Shown piece by piece: positions 16,289 through 26,881 of a DNA stretch of 34,863 nucleotides. Both the position numbers and the translations under genes were made by a program. Under the pieces are notes generated by a model, which was given only the letters and a program-made list of their open reading frames with translations, was not told where the DNA came from and did not search any database. Origin of the DNA: CAZDHT01 sp964505325. GTDB taxonomy: Bacteria > Planctomycetota > PUPC01. Each line of letters opens with the position of its first letter. Positions within the stretch are counted from its first letter, which is position 1. Where the stretch lies: positions 1-34,863 of the forward strand of contig CAZDHT010000023.1 of the NCBI GenBank assembly GCA_964505325.1, written 5' to 3'.

Positions 16289-19200
16289 TCACAATAGCTC
16301 GGCCAGGTTGCGCTCCAGGGCCTCCGCCTGGGCCTCGAGGTCCGCCGCCTTGGACCGCTCGCGCTCCACTACCTCGGCGGGAGCCTTCGTGGTGAACGAC
16401 TCGTTGCCCAGTTTCCGCCGGACCCCGTCCAGCTTGCTGCGGACCTCCCCCAGCTTCTTCTCGAGCCGCGAACGCTCCGCTCCGAGGTCGATCAGGCCCT
16501 CGAGCGGGACGAACACCTCGGTGCGCCCGACGACCTCGGCGGCCGAATGCTTCGGCTTCGGGATGGACTCGGCGACGGATAGCTTCGAGATGTTCCCCAG
16601 ATGCTCGACGAACGAGCGGTTGGCCTCGATTGCGTCCCTCGTCGCGGCCTCCGTGCTCGCCACGAGCACTTCCAGCGGGTCGCGCGCGTTGATGCCGGCC
16701 TTGCTGCGGATGTTGCGCACGGCGCGGATGATGCTCTGAACGCTCTCCATGTCGGACTCGAGCTTCGGTGCGTCCAGCTCGGGCCGGACCTGCGGCCAGT
16801 GGGCCACGATGATGTTCTCGGGCAGTTCGGCGCCCTCCCCCACGCCTCTCGCGGGGACCGCCTCGCCCAGGTGCTGCCAAAGCTCCTCGGTCACGAAGGG
16901 CATGAACGGGTGCAGCAGCCGTAGAATCGAGTCCAGCACAAGCGCAAGGACGGCCCTGGCCTGGCCGCCGGACTCGGCGCCCGCGAGCCGCGGCTTGACG
17001 ATCTCGAGGTACCAATCGCAGAAGTCGTGCCAGGCAAAGTCATAGACCGCGTGCGCCGCGTCATTGAACCGAAAAGCTCGGAGTCCTTCGCTCACCGCCC
17101 GGACCGCGCGGTTCCGGCGGCTGAGTATCCACCGGTCCTCGAACTCGAGCTGATCCGCCGCGACGCACGGGGCGCCGCCTTCGAGGTTCATCAGGGCGAA
17201 CCGTGCGGCGTTCCAGAGCTTGTTGGCGAAGTTCCGCCCGATGTCAAACTTCTGGCTTGTGTTTACCGTCCGTCCGTCTGCGAGCGTCACGTGTTCGACC
17301 GGCATCCGCACGTCTTGGGTCTGCGTGGTCATGTTGAGCAGCGTGAAGCGCATCGCGTCGGCGCCGTGGCTGTCGATGATGTCGAGCGGGTCGATGCCGT
17401 TGCCGAGACTCTTCGACATCTTCCGCCCCTCGCCGTCCTGGATCATCGCGTGGATAAAGACGTCGGGGAACGGAATGTCTCCGACGCAGTACTGGCCCAT
17501 CATCACCATTCGGCTGACCCAGAGCGTGATGATTTCCCGCGCCGTGCAGAGCAGGTCGCCCGGATAGAACGTATCGAGCATCGGCGAGTCGTCCGGCCAG
17601 CCCAGCGTGCTGAACGGCCACAACGCCGAACTGAACCAAGTATCCAGCACATCCGGATCGCGCTGGAAGCCCATTCCATCCAATTGCTTCTCTGCCTCAG
17701 TTGCTCCGGGCGGCGGGCATACGTACCAAGTGTCTTCATCGCGGCCGTCTTCGCGTCGTCTCTGTGCGAAGCACCTGACGCCCGCTAGCTTGACAGGCAG
17801 CAAGAACCGCGCCGAATCCTGTGACTTGGATGGGATATGCATGCCCCAGAGATTTCCCTCACCGCGCCACACCGGAATCCGGTGTCCCCACCAGAGCTGG
17901 CGGCTGATGGGCCAGTCGCGCAGGTTCTCGAGCCAGGTCTGGTACGTCTTGGCGTAGCGGTCGGGCGTGAACCGCAGGCGGCCGTCGAGCAGCGGCTTGA
18001 GCGCCAGGCCGGCCAGCGAATTCAGCGGCACATCGGTGCCGTCGATCAGCCCCTCGCCGAACGCCTGGGCCAAGTGCGGGATGGGCTTCTTGACCGCGAT
18101 GTACCACTGGTCCGAGAGGTACGGCTCGATGGGCACGTGGCTGCGGTAACTGTAGCCGATCTCGTGGACGTAATCGCGGACGTCCTCGAGTAGGTCCTCG
18201 TTGCGGAACCATTCGACGATGGCGTCGCGCGCCTCGAAGCGGTCCATGCCGATGAGTTCAGGCCACTTGAGCCGGACTTCATCTGCGTCGTCCCAGCCGT
18301 GCTTGTCGCTGATCGTGCCGTCGGGCGCGAGCACGTTCACGATCGGTAGCTTGTGCCGCAGGCCGATCTCGTAGTCGTCCGGATCGTGCGCCGGGGTGAC
18401 CTTGAGGAACCCGGTCGAGAACCGCGCCTTTTCGTCGTCGCTCTCGGGGTCCGGCAGCACGACGTGCTCGTCGGGGATGATGGGAATGAGCCGGCCCACA
18501 ATGGGCAACCGCACCATCTTCCCAACCAGCGCTTCAGCTCTCGGGTCCTTCGGGTTCATTGCGACGGCGGTGTCGCCGAGCATCGTCTCGGGGCGGGTCG
18601 TTGCGACGGTGATGTATGTGATTGTCTCGCGGCCCGTGTCGCCCCCGCGTGTGTCGCCGGCCGTGTCGCGGGCATCTTGCCCGCGTGTGTCGCGGCCATC
18701 CTGGCCGCGGTAAACGTACTTGAACCCAACCCAAGGATAGTCGTGAAGTCCGCCCTTCTGAGGATTATCCAGGATGTAGTTGACCTGATTGACGAAGTCC
18801 TTCCCATCGCGAATCAGATGGTCGTAGTATTCCTCCATCCAGACGGTGCCACTACGGCCCAGGAGGCGGTTCAACTGCTTGGCGCTGAAGGATTTCCAGG
18901 AGTGGAGGATATCGGCCAGTTGATTGGCGCCGGTCGGACGAAGCGCGGCGTGCACGTGGTTGGGCATGATCGCCCATGCAATGAGGTCGTAGCGATCGCA
19001 GTCGAAATGCCTCATCACTGCCAGCACCGTTTCGGCGGCGCCGGGGGCTTCGAGCAGGCACTCGCCATGACGTGCGTCCAGGTAGCCGTCGATACGCGTG
19101 CAGAAGAGACGGTTCAGCTCGACGCGCTCGTCGTATCTGAGAGAGCGGCCTTGCTTCTCCGCTCGCTCGACAATCCTCTGTCGTTCGCGGCGCCACTCTT

Positions 19201-20041
19201 CGGCAACTGGCGCGGGGACGGAATCGGCCAGGCGGAACGTCACGGCATAAGTTGCGCCTGTTTGAGTCCAGTGGGGCAGGTAACGGCCCATGCGCTTGTC
19301 GATTGGGTTTTCCTGCGAGGGCGAGACGCCCTCGGGACACGCGGGCAAGATGCCCGCGTCACCATCCAGACACGCGGGCGCGATGCCCGCGACACAAGCG
19401 ACCTCGACGGGTTCCTCGAGCGGGTATTGCATGTACCAGAAGTGCCCGCGGACTTCCTCGTGCTCGACCTCGTCGTCAGCGAGCACGGTCTGCGTCTCCG
19501 GGTCCCAGTTCACCAGGCGCTTGCCGCGATAAATGAGGCCGTCCTTGAAGAGGCGGAAGAACGTCTCTCGGACGGCTCTGGCGCAGACGTCGTCCATCGT
19601 GAATCGCTGCCGCGCCCAGTCACACGAGCAGCCCATCATCTTCAGTTGCTTCGTGATGGTGGCCTTGTACTCGTCTTTCCATTCCTGAATTCGCGCGACA
19701 AACGCCTCTCGCTCGAAGTCGGTGCGGCGCTTCCCTTCCTCGGCGAGGATCCTTTTCTCGACCACCGTCTGCGTGGCAATGCCGGCGTGATCGGTGCCGG
19801 GCATCCACAACGTGTTGCGACCGCGCATGCGGTGGAAACGGATCAGCGCGTCCTGCAGTGTGTTGTTGAGAGCGTGTCCGACGTGAAGTCGGTCGGTGAC
19901 GTTGGGCGGCGGGATCATGATGCAGTACGGCGTCGTGGCGGGGTCGGTCTCTGCGTGGAAGTATCCCTTCTCCTCCCACATCCGGTAGATTCTGCCCTCG
20001 ACGTCCGCCGGGGAGTACCTTGGCGGGAGTTCGGTTGCCAT
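16289..20041 (-). CDS. valS: Valyl-tRNA synthetase carrying an in-frame RAYT transposase insertion
   Basis: 1250 aa, against about 880-970 in the family. It charges tRNA-Val and hydrolyses mischarged Thr-tRNA in its CP1 domain. HVGH (residues 53-56) and KMSKS (17408-17422) form the class I ATP site. The editing motif ATTRPETMLGD, WWGHRIPVW, the DTWFSSALWPFSTLGW segment and the C-terminal coiled coil are all present. The ATG at 20041 follows GAGGTG; an ATG at 20056 would add five residues. Between YMQYPLEEP and TITYITVATTRPE about 260 extra residues are read in frame (roughly 212-472), consisting of REP palindromes and a complete Y1 transposase domain. Removing them leaves about 989 aa of ordinary ValRS. 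Segment GEGNLWGMHIPSK to DTWYVC after GHRIPVW is also unusual. It is last in the S55-propeller-trxB-lysC-valS run. Confidence 0.93.
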   Translation of the reverse strand: MATELPPRYSPADVEGRIYRMWEEKGYFHAETDPATTPYCIMIPPPNVTDRLHVGHALNNTLQDALIRFHRMRGRNTLWMPGTDHAGIATQTVVEKRILAEEGKRRTDFEREAFVARIQEWKDEYKATITKQLKMMGCSCDWARQRFTMDDVCARAVRETFFRLFKDGLIYRGKRLVNWDPETQTVLADDEVEHEEVRGHFWYMQYPLEEPVEVACVAGIAPACLDGDAGILPACPEGVSPSQENPIDKRMGRYLPHWTQTGATYAVTFRLADSVPAPVAEEWRRERQRIVERAEKQGRSLRYDERVELNRLFCTRIDGYLDARHGECLLEAPGAAETVLAVMRHFDCDRYDLIAWAIMPNHVHAALRPTGANQLADILHSWKSFSAKQLNRLLGRSGTVWMEEYYDHLIRDGKDFVNQVNYILDNPQKGGLHDYPWVGFKYVYRGQDGRDTRGQDARDTAGDTRGGDTGRETITYITVATTRPETMLGDTAVAMNPKDPRAEALVGKMVRLPIVGRLIPIIPDEHVVLPDPESDDEKARFSTGFLKVTPAHDPDDYEIGLRHKLPIVNVLAPDGTISDKHGWDDADEVRLKWPELIGMDRFEARDAIVEWFRNEDLLEDVRDYVHEIGYSYRSHVPIEPYLSDQWYIAVKKPIPHLAQAFGEGLIDGTDVPLNSLAGLALKPLLDGRLRFTPDRYAKTYQTWLENLRDWPISRQLWWGHRIPVWRGEGNLWGMHIPSKSQDSARFLLPVKLAGVRCFAQRRREDGRDEDTWYVCPPPGATEAEKQLDGMGFQRDPDVLDTWFSSALWPFSTLGWPDDSPMLDTFYPGDLLCTAREIITLWVSRMVMMGQYCVGDIPFPDVFIHAMIQDGEGRKMSKSLGNGIDPLDIIDSHGADAMRFTLLNMTTQTQDVRMPVEHVTLADGRTVNTSQKFDIGRNFANKLWNAARFALMNLEGGAPCVAADQLEFEDRWILSRRNRAVRAVSEGLRAFRFNDAAHAVYDFAWHDFCDWYLEIVKPRLAGAESGGQARAVLALVLDSILRLLHPFMPFVTEELWQHLGEAVPARGVGEGAELPENIIVAHWPQVRPELDAPKLESDMESVQSIIRAVRNIRSKAGINARDPLEVLVASTEAATRDAIEANRSFVEHLGNISKLSVAESIPKPKHSAAEVVGRTEVFVPLEGLIDLGAERSRLEKKLGEVRSKLDGVRRKLGNESFTTKAPAEVVERERSKAADLEAQAEALERNLAELL
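18667..18709. repeat. REP palindromes on the 3' side of the inserted transposase
   Basis: Two 19-nt palindromic units, CGCGGGCATCTTGCCCGCG (18667-18685) and CGCGGCCATCCTGGCCGCG (18691-18709), are spaced 24 bp apart by TGTGT. Degenerate partial units continue down to about 18630. In the valS frame they encode GQDGRDTRGQDARDT-like peptides. Confidence 0.8.
19316..19391. repeat. REP palindromes on the 5' side of the inserted transposase
   Basis: Three 19-nt palindromes are present: CGAGGGCGAGACGCCCTCG (19316-19334), CGCGGGCAAGATGCCCGCG (19340-19358) and CGCGGGCGCGATGCCCGCG (19373-19391). The asymmetric loop AAGAT is in the opposite orientation to the cluster on the other side, as in BIME/REPIN arrangements. 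Translated in the valS frame they give AGIAPAC and AGILPAC. Confidence 0.8.
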
Positions 20042-20074
20042 TTCCACCTCGTTCATCCGGAGAGCAAAACGCGA

Positions 20075-21817
<1,743 letters not shown>

Positions 21818-21839
21818 GTCTTGGAGCCCCCAGAAGCAG

Positions 21840-22772
21840 TTACTCGGCGGATTCCAGGAACCGCTGCGCGTCCAGACCGGCCATGCAGCCCATTCCGGCG
21901 GCGGTCACCGCCTGCTGGTACCGGCTGTCCATCACATCGCCGGCTGCGAATACGCCCTCGACAGAGGTCAGGGCGCTCCGGCCGCTTGCGACCAGATAGC
22001 CTTTCGCATCCAGCTCGAGCTGGCCCCTGACCAGCTCTGTGTTCGGCGTGTGGCCCAGCGCCAGGAACACGCCGCCGCAGTCGACCTCCTTGACCTCGCC
22101 GGTCTTGACGTGCTTCACCTTCGCTCCCGTGACCGCGGTCTCCTTGTCGCCGATGATATCGACGAGGACGTGACTCCACAGGAAGTCGATCTTCGGGTTG
22201 TTCATCGCGCGGTCCTGCATGATTTTCGAGGCGCGCAGTTCGTCGCGGCGGTGAACGATGGTGACCCGGCCGGCAAAGCGGGTCAGGAAGGTAGCTTCCT
22301 CCATCGCGCTGTCGCCTCCGCCGATGACCAGGAGATACTTGTCGCGGAAGAACGGGCCGTCGCACGTGGCGCATACCGAGACGCCGCGGCCCATCAGCCT
22401 TTGTTCTGCTTCCAGGCCCAGCAGGTTGGGTCGAGCGCCGGTGGCGACGATGAGCGCGTGCGCCTTGTACTCCTCGCCGCCGGCTGTGATGGTGAAGGGC
22501 CGCTCGGACAGGTCCAGCGAGTCTGCGTCTTTCTGAACAAACTCCGCGCCGAACCGCTCCGCCTGATCCCGCATGGTCTGGATCAACTGCGGCCCCATGA
22601 TGCCCTCGACAAAGCCCGGGTAGTTTTCGACCTCGGTGGTGATCATCAGTTGCCCGCCTGGCGACGCGCCCTCGAGGATGAGGGGTTCGAGTGCGTTCCG
22701 TGCCGTGTATAGCGCCGCGGTCAGCCCGGCACACCCGGCCCCGATGATGACGACCTTTCTTTCTGTCGCCAT
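21840..22772 (-). CDS. trxB: Thioredoxin-disulfide reductase
   Basis: 310 aa, normal length. It reduces thioredoxin with NADPH through FAD and a redox-active disulfide. The FAD site is IIGAGCAGLTAALY (residues 9-22, with Cys where Pro is usual). The active-site CATC is at 134-137 in VCATCDGPFF. The NADPH fold is VIGGGDSAMEEA, and the C-terminal FAD motif is GVFAAGDVMD followed by YQQAVTAAGMG. The ATG at 22772 starts 10 bp after the propeller gene. It is therefore cotranscribed with two exported proteins upstream and lysC-valS downstream; a functional link is not obvious. Confidence 0.95.
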   Translation of the reverse strand: MATERKVVIIGAGCAGLTAALYTARNALEPLILEGASPGGQLMITTEVENYPGFVEGIMGPQLIQTMRDQAERFGAEFVQKDADSLDLSERPFTITAGGEEYKAHALIVATGARPNLLGLEAEQRLMGRGVSVCATCDGPFFRDKYLLVIGGGDSAMEEATFLTRFAGRVTIVHRRDELRASKIMQDRAMNNPKIDFLWSHVLVDIIGDKETAVTGAKVKHVKTGEVKEVDCGGVFLALGHTPNTELVRGQLELDAKGYLVASGRSALTSVEGVFAAGDVMDSRYQQAVTAAGMGCMAGLDAQRFLESAE

Positions 22773-22782
22773 GGTTGCAGCC

Positions 22783-24960
22783 TCACTTGTTGGGGATTTC
22801 GAATACGGTCTTTGCCGAGCCCACGTTGCCGGATGAATCCTCCGCCTGAATCACCAGGGTGTGCTCGCCCGGCTCCAGTTTCTTCGTCGTCAGCTTCAGC
22901 TTCTCCGCCCGGGCGTCGAAGATCTGGTCAACCGGCAGCACGGGCAACCACGGTCCTGCGTCCACCGAGTACCGCGCGGAGGTGACGTTCGAGCCGGCAT
23001 CCTTCACTTCGCTTTCAACCGAACACTTGCCGTCCCCCGCGTCAGTGCGGACGATCCGGACCACGGGCGGCGAGTTGTCCACCGTGACCGGATCGCTGAC
23101 CAGCTCGTCGGTCAGCGTCCTGGGCGGCGGGTTGTCGGGGCGGTCGCTCGCCCTTACCTTCAACTCATAGACGCCGTCGGGCACGGCCTCCGTGTCCCAC
23201 GCGTACGTCGCCTGAGCCAGCTTGTCCTTCAGCAGCTTCCAGTTCTTCTCGCCCTTGCCGCGGAAGAACAACTCGTACTCGAGCGAATCGCGGTTCGGGT
23301 CGGAAGCCTTCCAGGCTACGGTGACGGTCCCCGCGATACATCCGTCGGCCTGTCCGCGCGGAGGTGGCGGCGGCCCGGCAGGTTTCTTCTGGCTCTTCGG
23401 GCCGGATTTGACGATGGTGCTGACGTCTATCGAGTCGATCGACGGCGCATAATTCTGCACCAGATACGGTAAGTGGACGGCGCGGATGTGAGGAGTGAGT
23501 TTGCCATCCCGGCTCGACAACGTCAGGCGATACTGTATGAGCCTCGCCGGCGGGCTCACAATCCGCACGCCGGCTTCGACCTCCTGCGGATTGGTCCAGT
23601 CGCTCCAGGTCTTGTCCGGCTTCTCGGAGTTGCCCGACCGGGTCGAGAGCTGCACGCGGGTGCCCTTCGGGATGCGCCCTTCCAGTTGAAACGCGCCCCA
23701 GGAGGATCGGAACCGGGCGTCGTACACTGCCGAGGTATATGTCCCGCTCTTCGCGCGCGGCGAGTCGGCCACGTACACGCGGCCGTCGTTCCCAGTGCCC
23801 ACAAACAGCTTACCGGTCGGCGTCGCGCACAGAGAGAGGATCTGGGACTGCTCCTGCTGCGCGATCAGCGCCACGTCCCGCTCGGACGTGATCCGCAGCA
23901 CTTCACCTTTCCCGGCCGTTCCAACGTAGAGCCGCCCGTCCGACGACACCATCGAGAGGAACGCCACACCAAGCATGCGGAACACGGTGGTGACCTTGCC
24001 GTCGGGCGAGAGGCGGTAGACGTAGTTTGCTGCCGAGACAGCCGACGGTCCCGGTCGCTTGGACGGTACATAAGCGGGCGGGCGTTTGGAGGTACGCGCG
24101 TTCTTCTTCACGTCCAGCGTCGCCGCCATTCCGCCGGCGGGCGCGGCGATGACCTGTGGCGCCGGCCCCCGCCGCGGCACGGCCGACGGCGCCGGCCGGA
24201 CCCCGTCGGCGGTACCGAAGTAGACGTTGCCCTCCTTGTCCGCCGCCATGCACCGGAGTTCCTTCTGCGGCGCGTCGAACGCGATGGATACCTTGCCGTT
24301 CGGCGCGATGCGATACACCAGGCCGTTCTCGTTCGTACCGGCATAGACCGTCTCGCCCACGGCGGCGAGGCTGAGTACGTGTTTGTCGTTCGAGTCGTGG
24401 ACCGTCTCCACCTTCTTGCCACCGGCGCTGATCTTCAGAATCTTTCCCTCGGGGCCCGTGCCCGCGTAGAGGTTTCCCTTCGCCGTCACGGCCAGCGCCC
24501 AGACGTAGGCTTGCTTCGTCTCGCAAAACAGGCCGGGCTTGCCTCCGCGCGGAATCCTGTAGATCTTTCCGCTGGGAGCGCACGCGGCATAGACGTTGTC
24601 TTTGGAGTCCACCGCGAGGCTCAACACTTCCAGATCGTCCGTGGCGAGCGCGGCCTTGGCGTTGGCCTTGCCGCCTTCGAGCACGAACACCTTGCCGTCG
24701 TTGCCCGTGCCGGCATAGACGCGGCCCCGGGAGTCGGCGACCAACGCCCACACGAACGCCTCGGGCTCCATCGCTTTGTAGAGGTCGAAGCGGGGCCCCA
24801 ACTCGAGAGCGCCCGTTCCGATGACGGCGACGTTCTTCGCCTCGCCGCTCTGGAAATCCTGGAACGTCTTGTGACGGAGCGTCGCCTGCGGCGGCGCTAT
24901 CGCCGTCCCGCAGACCAGGAGCAGGCCCGTTGCCAACGTCGCGGTTTGAAGAAGCTTCAC
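22783..24960 (-). CDS. Exported beta-propeller protein with C-terminal Ig/Fn3-like domains
   Basis: 725 aa. The GTG start at 24960 follows AGGAGGAG and shares GTGA with the stop of the upstream gene. A signal peptide (about 1-26) is followed by repeated blades of the form VYAGTGNDGKVFVLEGG, VYAACAPSGKIYRIPRGG, LYAGTGPEGKILKISAGG, VYAGTNENGLVYRIAPNG, LYVGTAGKGEVLRI and LFVGTGNDGRVYVA. These give a propeller of about 7-8 blades spanning about 60-420. A Pro/Arg-rich insertion (KRPPAYVPSKRPG) interrupts the middle blades. The C-terminus carries Ig/Fn3-like strands (VRASDRPDNPPPRTL, HTLVIQAEDSSGNVGSAKTVFE). It lacks catalytic motifs and most likely binds ligand or partner outside the cytoplasm. 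Function unknown. Confidence 0.8.
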   Translation of the reverse strand: MKLLQTATLATGLLLVCGTAIAPPQATLRHKTFQDFQSGEAKNVAVIGTGALELGPRFDLYKAMEPEAFVWALVADSRGRVYAGTGNDGKVFVLEGGKANAKAALATDDLEVLSLAVDSKDNVYAACAPSGKIYRIPRGGKPGLFCETKQAYVWALAVTAKGNLYAGTGPEGKILKISAGGKKVETVHDSNDKHVLSLAAVGETVYAGTNENGLVYRIAPNGKVSIAFDAPQKELRCMAADKEGNVYFGTADGVRPAPSAVPRRGPAPQVIAAPAGGMAATLDVKKNARTSKRPPAYVPSKRPGPSAVSAANYVYRLSPDGKVTTVFRMLGVAFLSMVSSDGRLYVGTAGKGEVLRITSERDVALIAQQEQSQILSLCATPTGKLFVGTGNDGRVYVADSPRAKSGTYTSAVYDARFRSSWGAFQLEGRIPKGTRVQLSTRSGNSEKPDKTWSDWTNPQEVEAGVRIVSPPARLIQYRLTLSSRDGKLTPHIRAVHLPYLVQNYAPSIDSIDVSTIVKSGPKSQKKPAGPPPPPRGQADGCIAGTVTVAWKASDPNRDSLEYELFFRGKGEKNWKLLKDKLAQATYAWDTEAVPDGVYELKVRASDRPDNPPPRTLTDELVSDPVTVDNSPPVVRIVRTDAGDGKCSVESEVKDAGSNVTSARYSVDAGPWLPVLPVDQIFDARAEKLKLTTKKLEPGEHTLVIQAEDSSGNVGSAKTVFEIPNK

Positions 24961-26804
24961 CTCTCCTCCTCTACGTTTATCTTGAGCATCTGAGAGCCGC
25001 TGACGACCAGTCCGCACGGTACCGTGGTGACGGCCGCGTCCCGCACGTGGGTCAAGCCCGTCTGTTTGCGAGACGCAATGACACCGTACACGGACGACGG
25101 CAGGTCGCGGAGTTCTTTGCCGCGGATGGCGATTCCGGCGGCCGCATATGAAACCCGGACGTACAGCCGGTCGCGGCGATACTCCTTCCGCAGCAGCTCG
25201 AGCAACTGCGGGAAGTCCTGCGGATCGTACCGGCTGGGGGCGTCCTTGCGCTCCGCGGCGATGTAGGCGCCGCTGCCGCACACCTGGAGCGTCGCGGGGC
25301 CCAAGGGAGCATCGCGAGGGATCGGAATGTCGATGACCTTCCTGACCCGCCCGGCCTTCAACCGCTTCAGCTCCACGGTGGCCCTGAGTGTCTCTCCGCG
25401 CCGGACCTCGCTCCGGTCAAGAGCGACCGTCTCGATCTCTGCGTAGCGGCGGACCGGCTCGAATTTCGCGTCCACCTTCACCGAACGAGGGTAAACGCGC
25501 TTGAACTTGTTGCTGGTGAGCGACGAGAGTATTCCTCTTACGTCCTGGCGGATGATCGAAGCCGTCCCCCATCCGTCCCAGCCGGACTCGACGTTCTCGA
25601 TGACGATCGGGGGGTAGCCTTCCGCCGCCACGGTAATCCGGTAAGCCACGGTCAACTCCTCCGGCGGCTCACCGGATTGGAAGAGGCAACTGCCCACGGC
25701 CAGACCGATGATTGCCGGTGTGATCCTCGGATGTCTTAGCGCCTCGAGACTGTACTTCCTGACCTTGCTCCCTTCCAGGCCGGACACGGATACCGCGATT
25801 CGGACCGATTCCCCTCTCGCCCCGATCGTGCCGGCCACGCCCTTGCTCCGGTCGGTGTCGATCCGGCCGACGATCCGCCCGCCCGCGCCCAGCTTGAACG
25901 TGCGGGCGAAGCTCGGCATGATCGTGTAGATGTAGCCGGTCGTCATCGGAATGTCGATGTCGGCTTCTGCGTACATCGGATGCCCGAATGCCAGGACCCG
26001 TTTCCCGCGGACCTCGGTCACCGTCCCAACCGCGTCCCAGTCCAGGTCACCCCACAGCAGTCGCACCCCCAGGACCGCCCCCGGCTCGAGCTTGGCGTCT
26101 TTCACATCGGCGGCGCCCGCCGTGCCGCCCTGCACCGGCATCAGGCCGAACCCTTCGAGCTCCGGGCCGAGATCCTTGAGCAGCCTGCGGGCGACCTGCG
26201 GCGGGCCGAGCCCGGCCAGCCGGATCGGGGTCGTGATTGGACACATCTCGATGGCGCCCGAGCCGTCGGGCTTCAGGAGGGTGGGACTGCTCGCGAATTT
26301 GACCGTGCTGAAATCGCGGCCGAAGACGTGGATCGGCTCCTTCAACCGGAAAGACGTGGCGGCCTTGCCGGCCGGCTTTTCGGGCTTTCGGTCCATCAGC
26401 GGCAGCATCTCGGCGATGGGAGTCACGCCGGCGATCGCCGCCTTGGCAAAGCTGAACCCGTACGCCAGCGCACCGATCAGCTTCCCGTCCACGTAGATCG
26501 GGGACCCGCTCATCCCGCCGGCGATGCCGGTTTTTTCCAGGCCGTGGCCGCTGCAGCGGATCAGGATGATGTCGCTGTCGATGTCCCACACGTTGTGCAT
26601 CACGCCGATCACTTCGACGTTGAACTTCTCCGGCTTCGTTCCCTGGAACACGGTCAGGCCGTAGCCCTTCATCCCCCGCCGGAGCTTGTCCGCTGTCAGG
26701 TACCTGGCGCCGTCGATTTCGGGCTTTGGCTTCTGGGCGGCGCCCGCGCAGCTTCCGCAGATCAACGCCAGCACAGCCACCAGGGGTACAGTTCGTCTCA
26801 GCAT
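24957..26804 (-). CDS. SpoIVB-type S55 peptidase domain protein, exported
   Basis: 615 aa from the ATG at 26804, preceded by AGGA; the frame extends further but starts upstream have no such site. A signal peptide covers about residues 1-22. The S55-type serine motif GGMSGSPIYVDGKLIGALAYGF has its Ser near residue 99. A nearby CSGHGLEKTG (His about 87) and a later LAFGHPMYAEADID (His about 275) are candidates for the histidine. In Bacillus SpoIVB the GMSGSP serine is near the C-terminus of the domain, so the layout here differs. The C-terminal 250 residues look like beta-rich binding domains. No sporulation genes are in the window, so a role in envelope proteolysis or in cleaving its operon partner is inference. 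Confidence 0.8.
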   Translation of the reverse strand: MLRRTVPLVAVLALICGSCAGAAQKPKPEIDGARYLTADKLRRGMKGYGLTVFQGTKPEKFNVEVIGVMHNVWDIDSDIILIRCSGHGLEKTGIAGGMSGSPIYVDGKLIGALAYGFSFAKAAIAGVTPIAEMLPLMDRKPEKPAGKAATSFRLKEPIHVFGRDFSTVKFASSPTLLKPDGSGAIEMCPITTPIRLAGLGPPQVARRLLKDLGPELEGFGLMPVQGGTAGAADVKDAKLEPGAVLGVRLLWGDLDWDAVGTVTEVRGKRVLAFGHPMYAEADIDIPMTTGYIYTIMPSFARTFKLGAGGRIVGRIDTDRSKGVAGTIGARGESVRIAVSVSGLEGSKVRKYSLEALRHPRITPAIIGLAVGSCLFQSGEPPEELTVAYRITVAAEGYPPIVIENVESGWDGWGTASIIRQDVRGILSSLTSNKFKRVYPRSVKVDAKFEPVRRYAEIETVALDRSEVRRGETLRATVELKRLKAGRVRKVIDIPIPRDAPLGPATLQVCGSGAYIAAERKDAPSRYDPQDFPQLLELLRKEYRRDRLYVRVSYAAAGIAIRGKELRDLPSSVYGVIASRKQTGLTHVRDAAVTTVPCGLVVSGSQMLKINVEEER

Positions 26805-26844
26805 GTCGAGGTCCTGCGCACCGTAGAAGTGTCGTGACTCAGCC

Positions 26845-26873
26845 AGTATAGCGAAGGGCGCCGCGGGACGCAA
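26845..26873 (-). promoter_or_regulatory. Candidate promoter of the S55-propeller-trxB-lysC-valS run
   Basis: On the minus strand TTGCGT (26873-26868), a 17-bp spacer and TATACT (26850-26845) lie in the 77-bp gap after cobO, about 40 bp before the start codon. Confidence 0.5.
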
Positions 26874-26881
26874 TGTCACGT

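Larger units (their letters stand above)
18626..19408 (-). mobile_element. REP-associated tyrosine transposase (RAYT) unit inserted in frame in valS
   Basis: About 783 bp, 261 codons. The transposase part could start at its own ATG (19291) with MGRYLPHWTQTGATYAVTFR, a typical RAYT N-terminus. It contains GYLDARHGECLL, the metal-binding HxH in IMPNHVHAAL and the helix HSWKSFSAKQLNRLLGRSG. The catalytic Tyr region EEYYDHLIRD and VNYILDNPQKGGL close the domain. It has no stop codon of its own: reading passes through the flanking palindromes back into ValRS. The orientation is the same as valS. Left and right boundaries are estimated from where ValRS homology resumes and are good to a few codons. 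Confidence 0.85.

Noticed and set aside
18667..19391. A CRISPR array, because of regularly spaced 19-nt palindromes
   Set aside because: Units are not identical, spacers are only 5-14 nt and no cas genes are present; the RAYT in the middle explains them as REPs.
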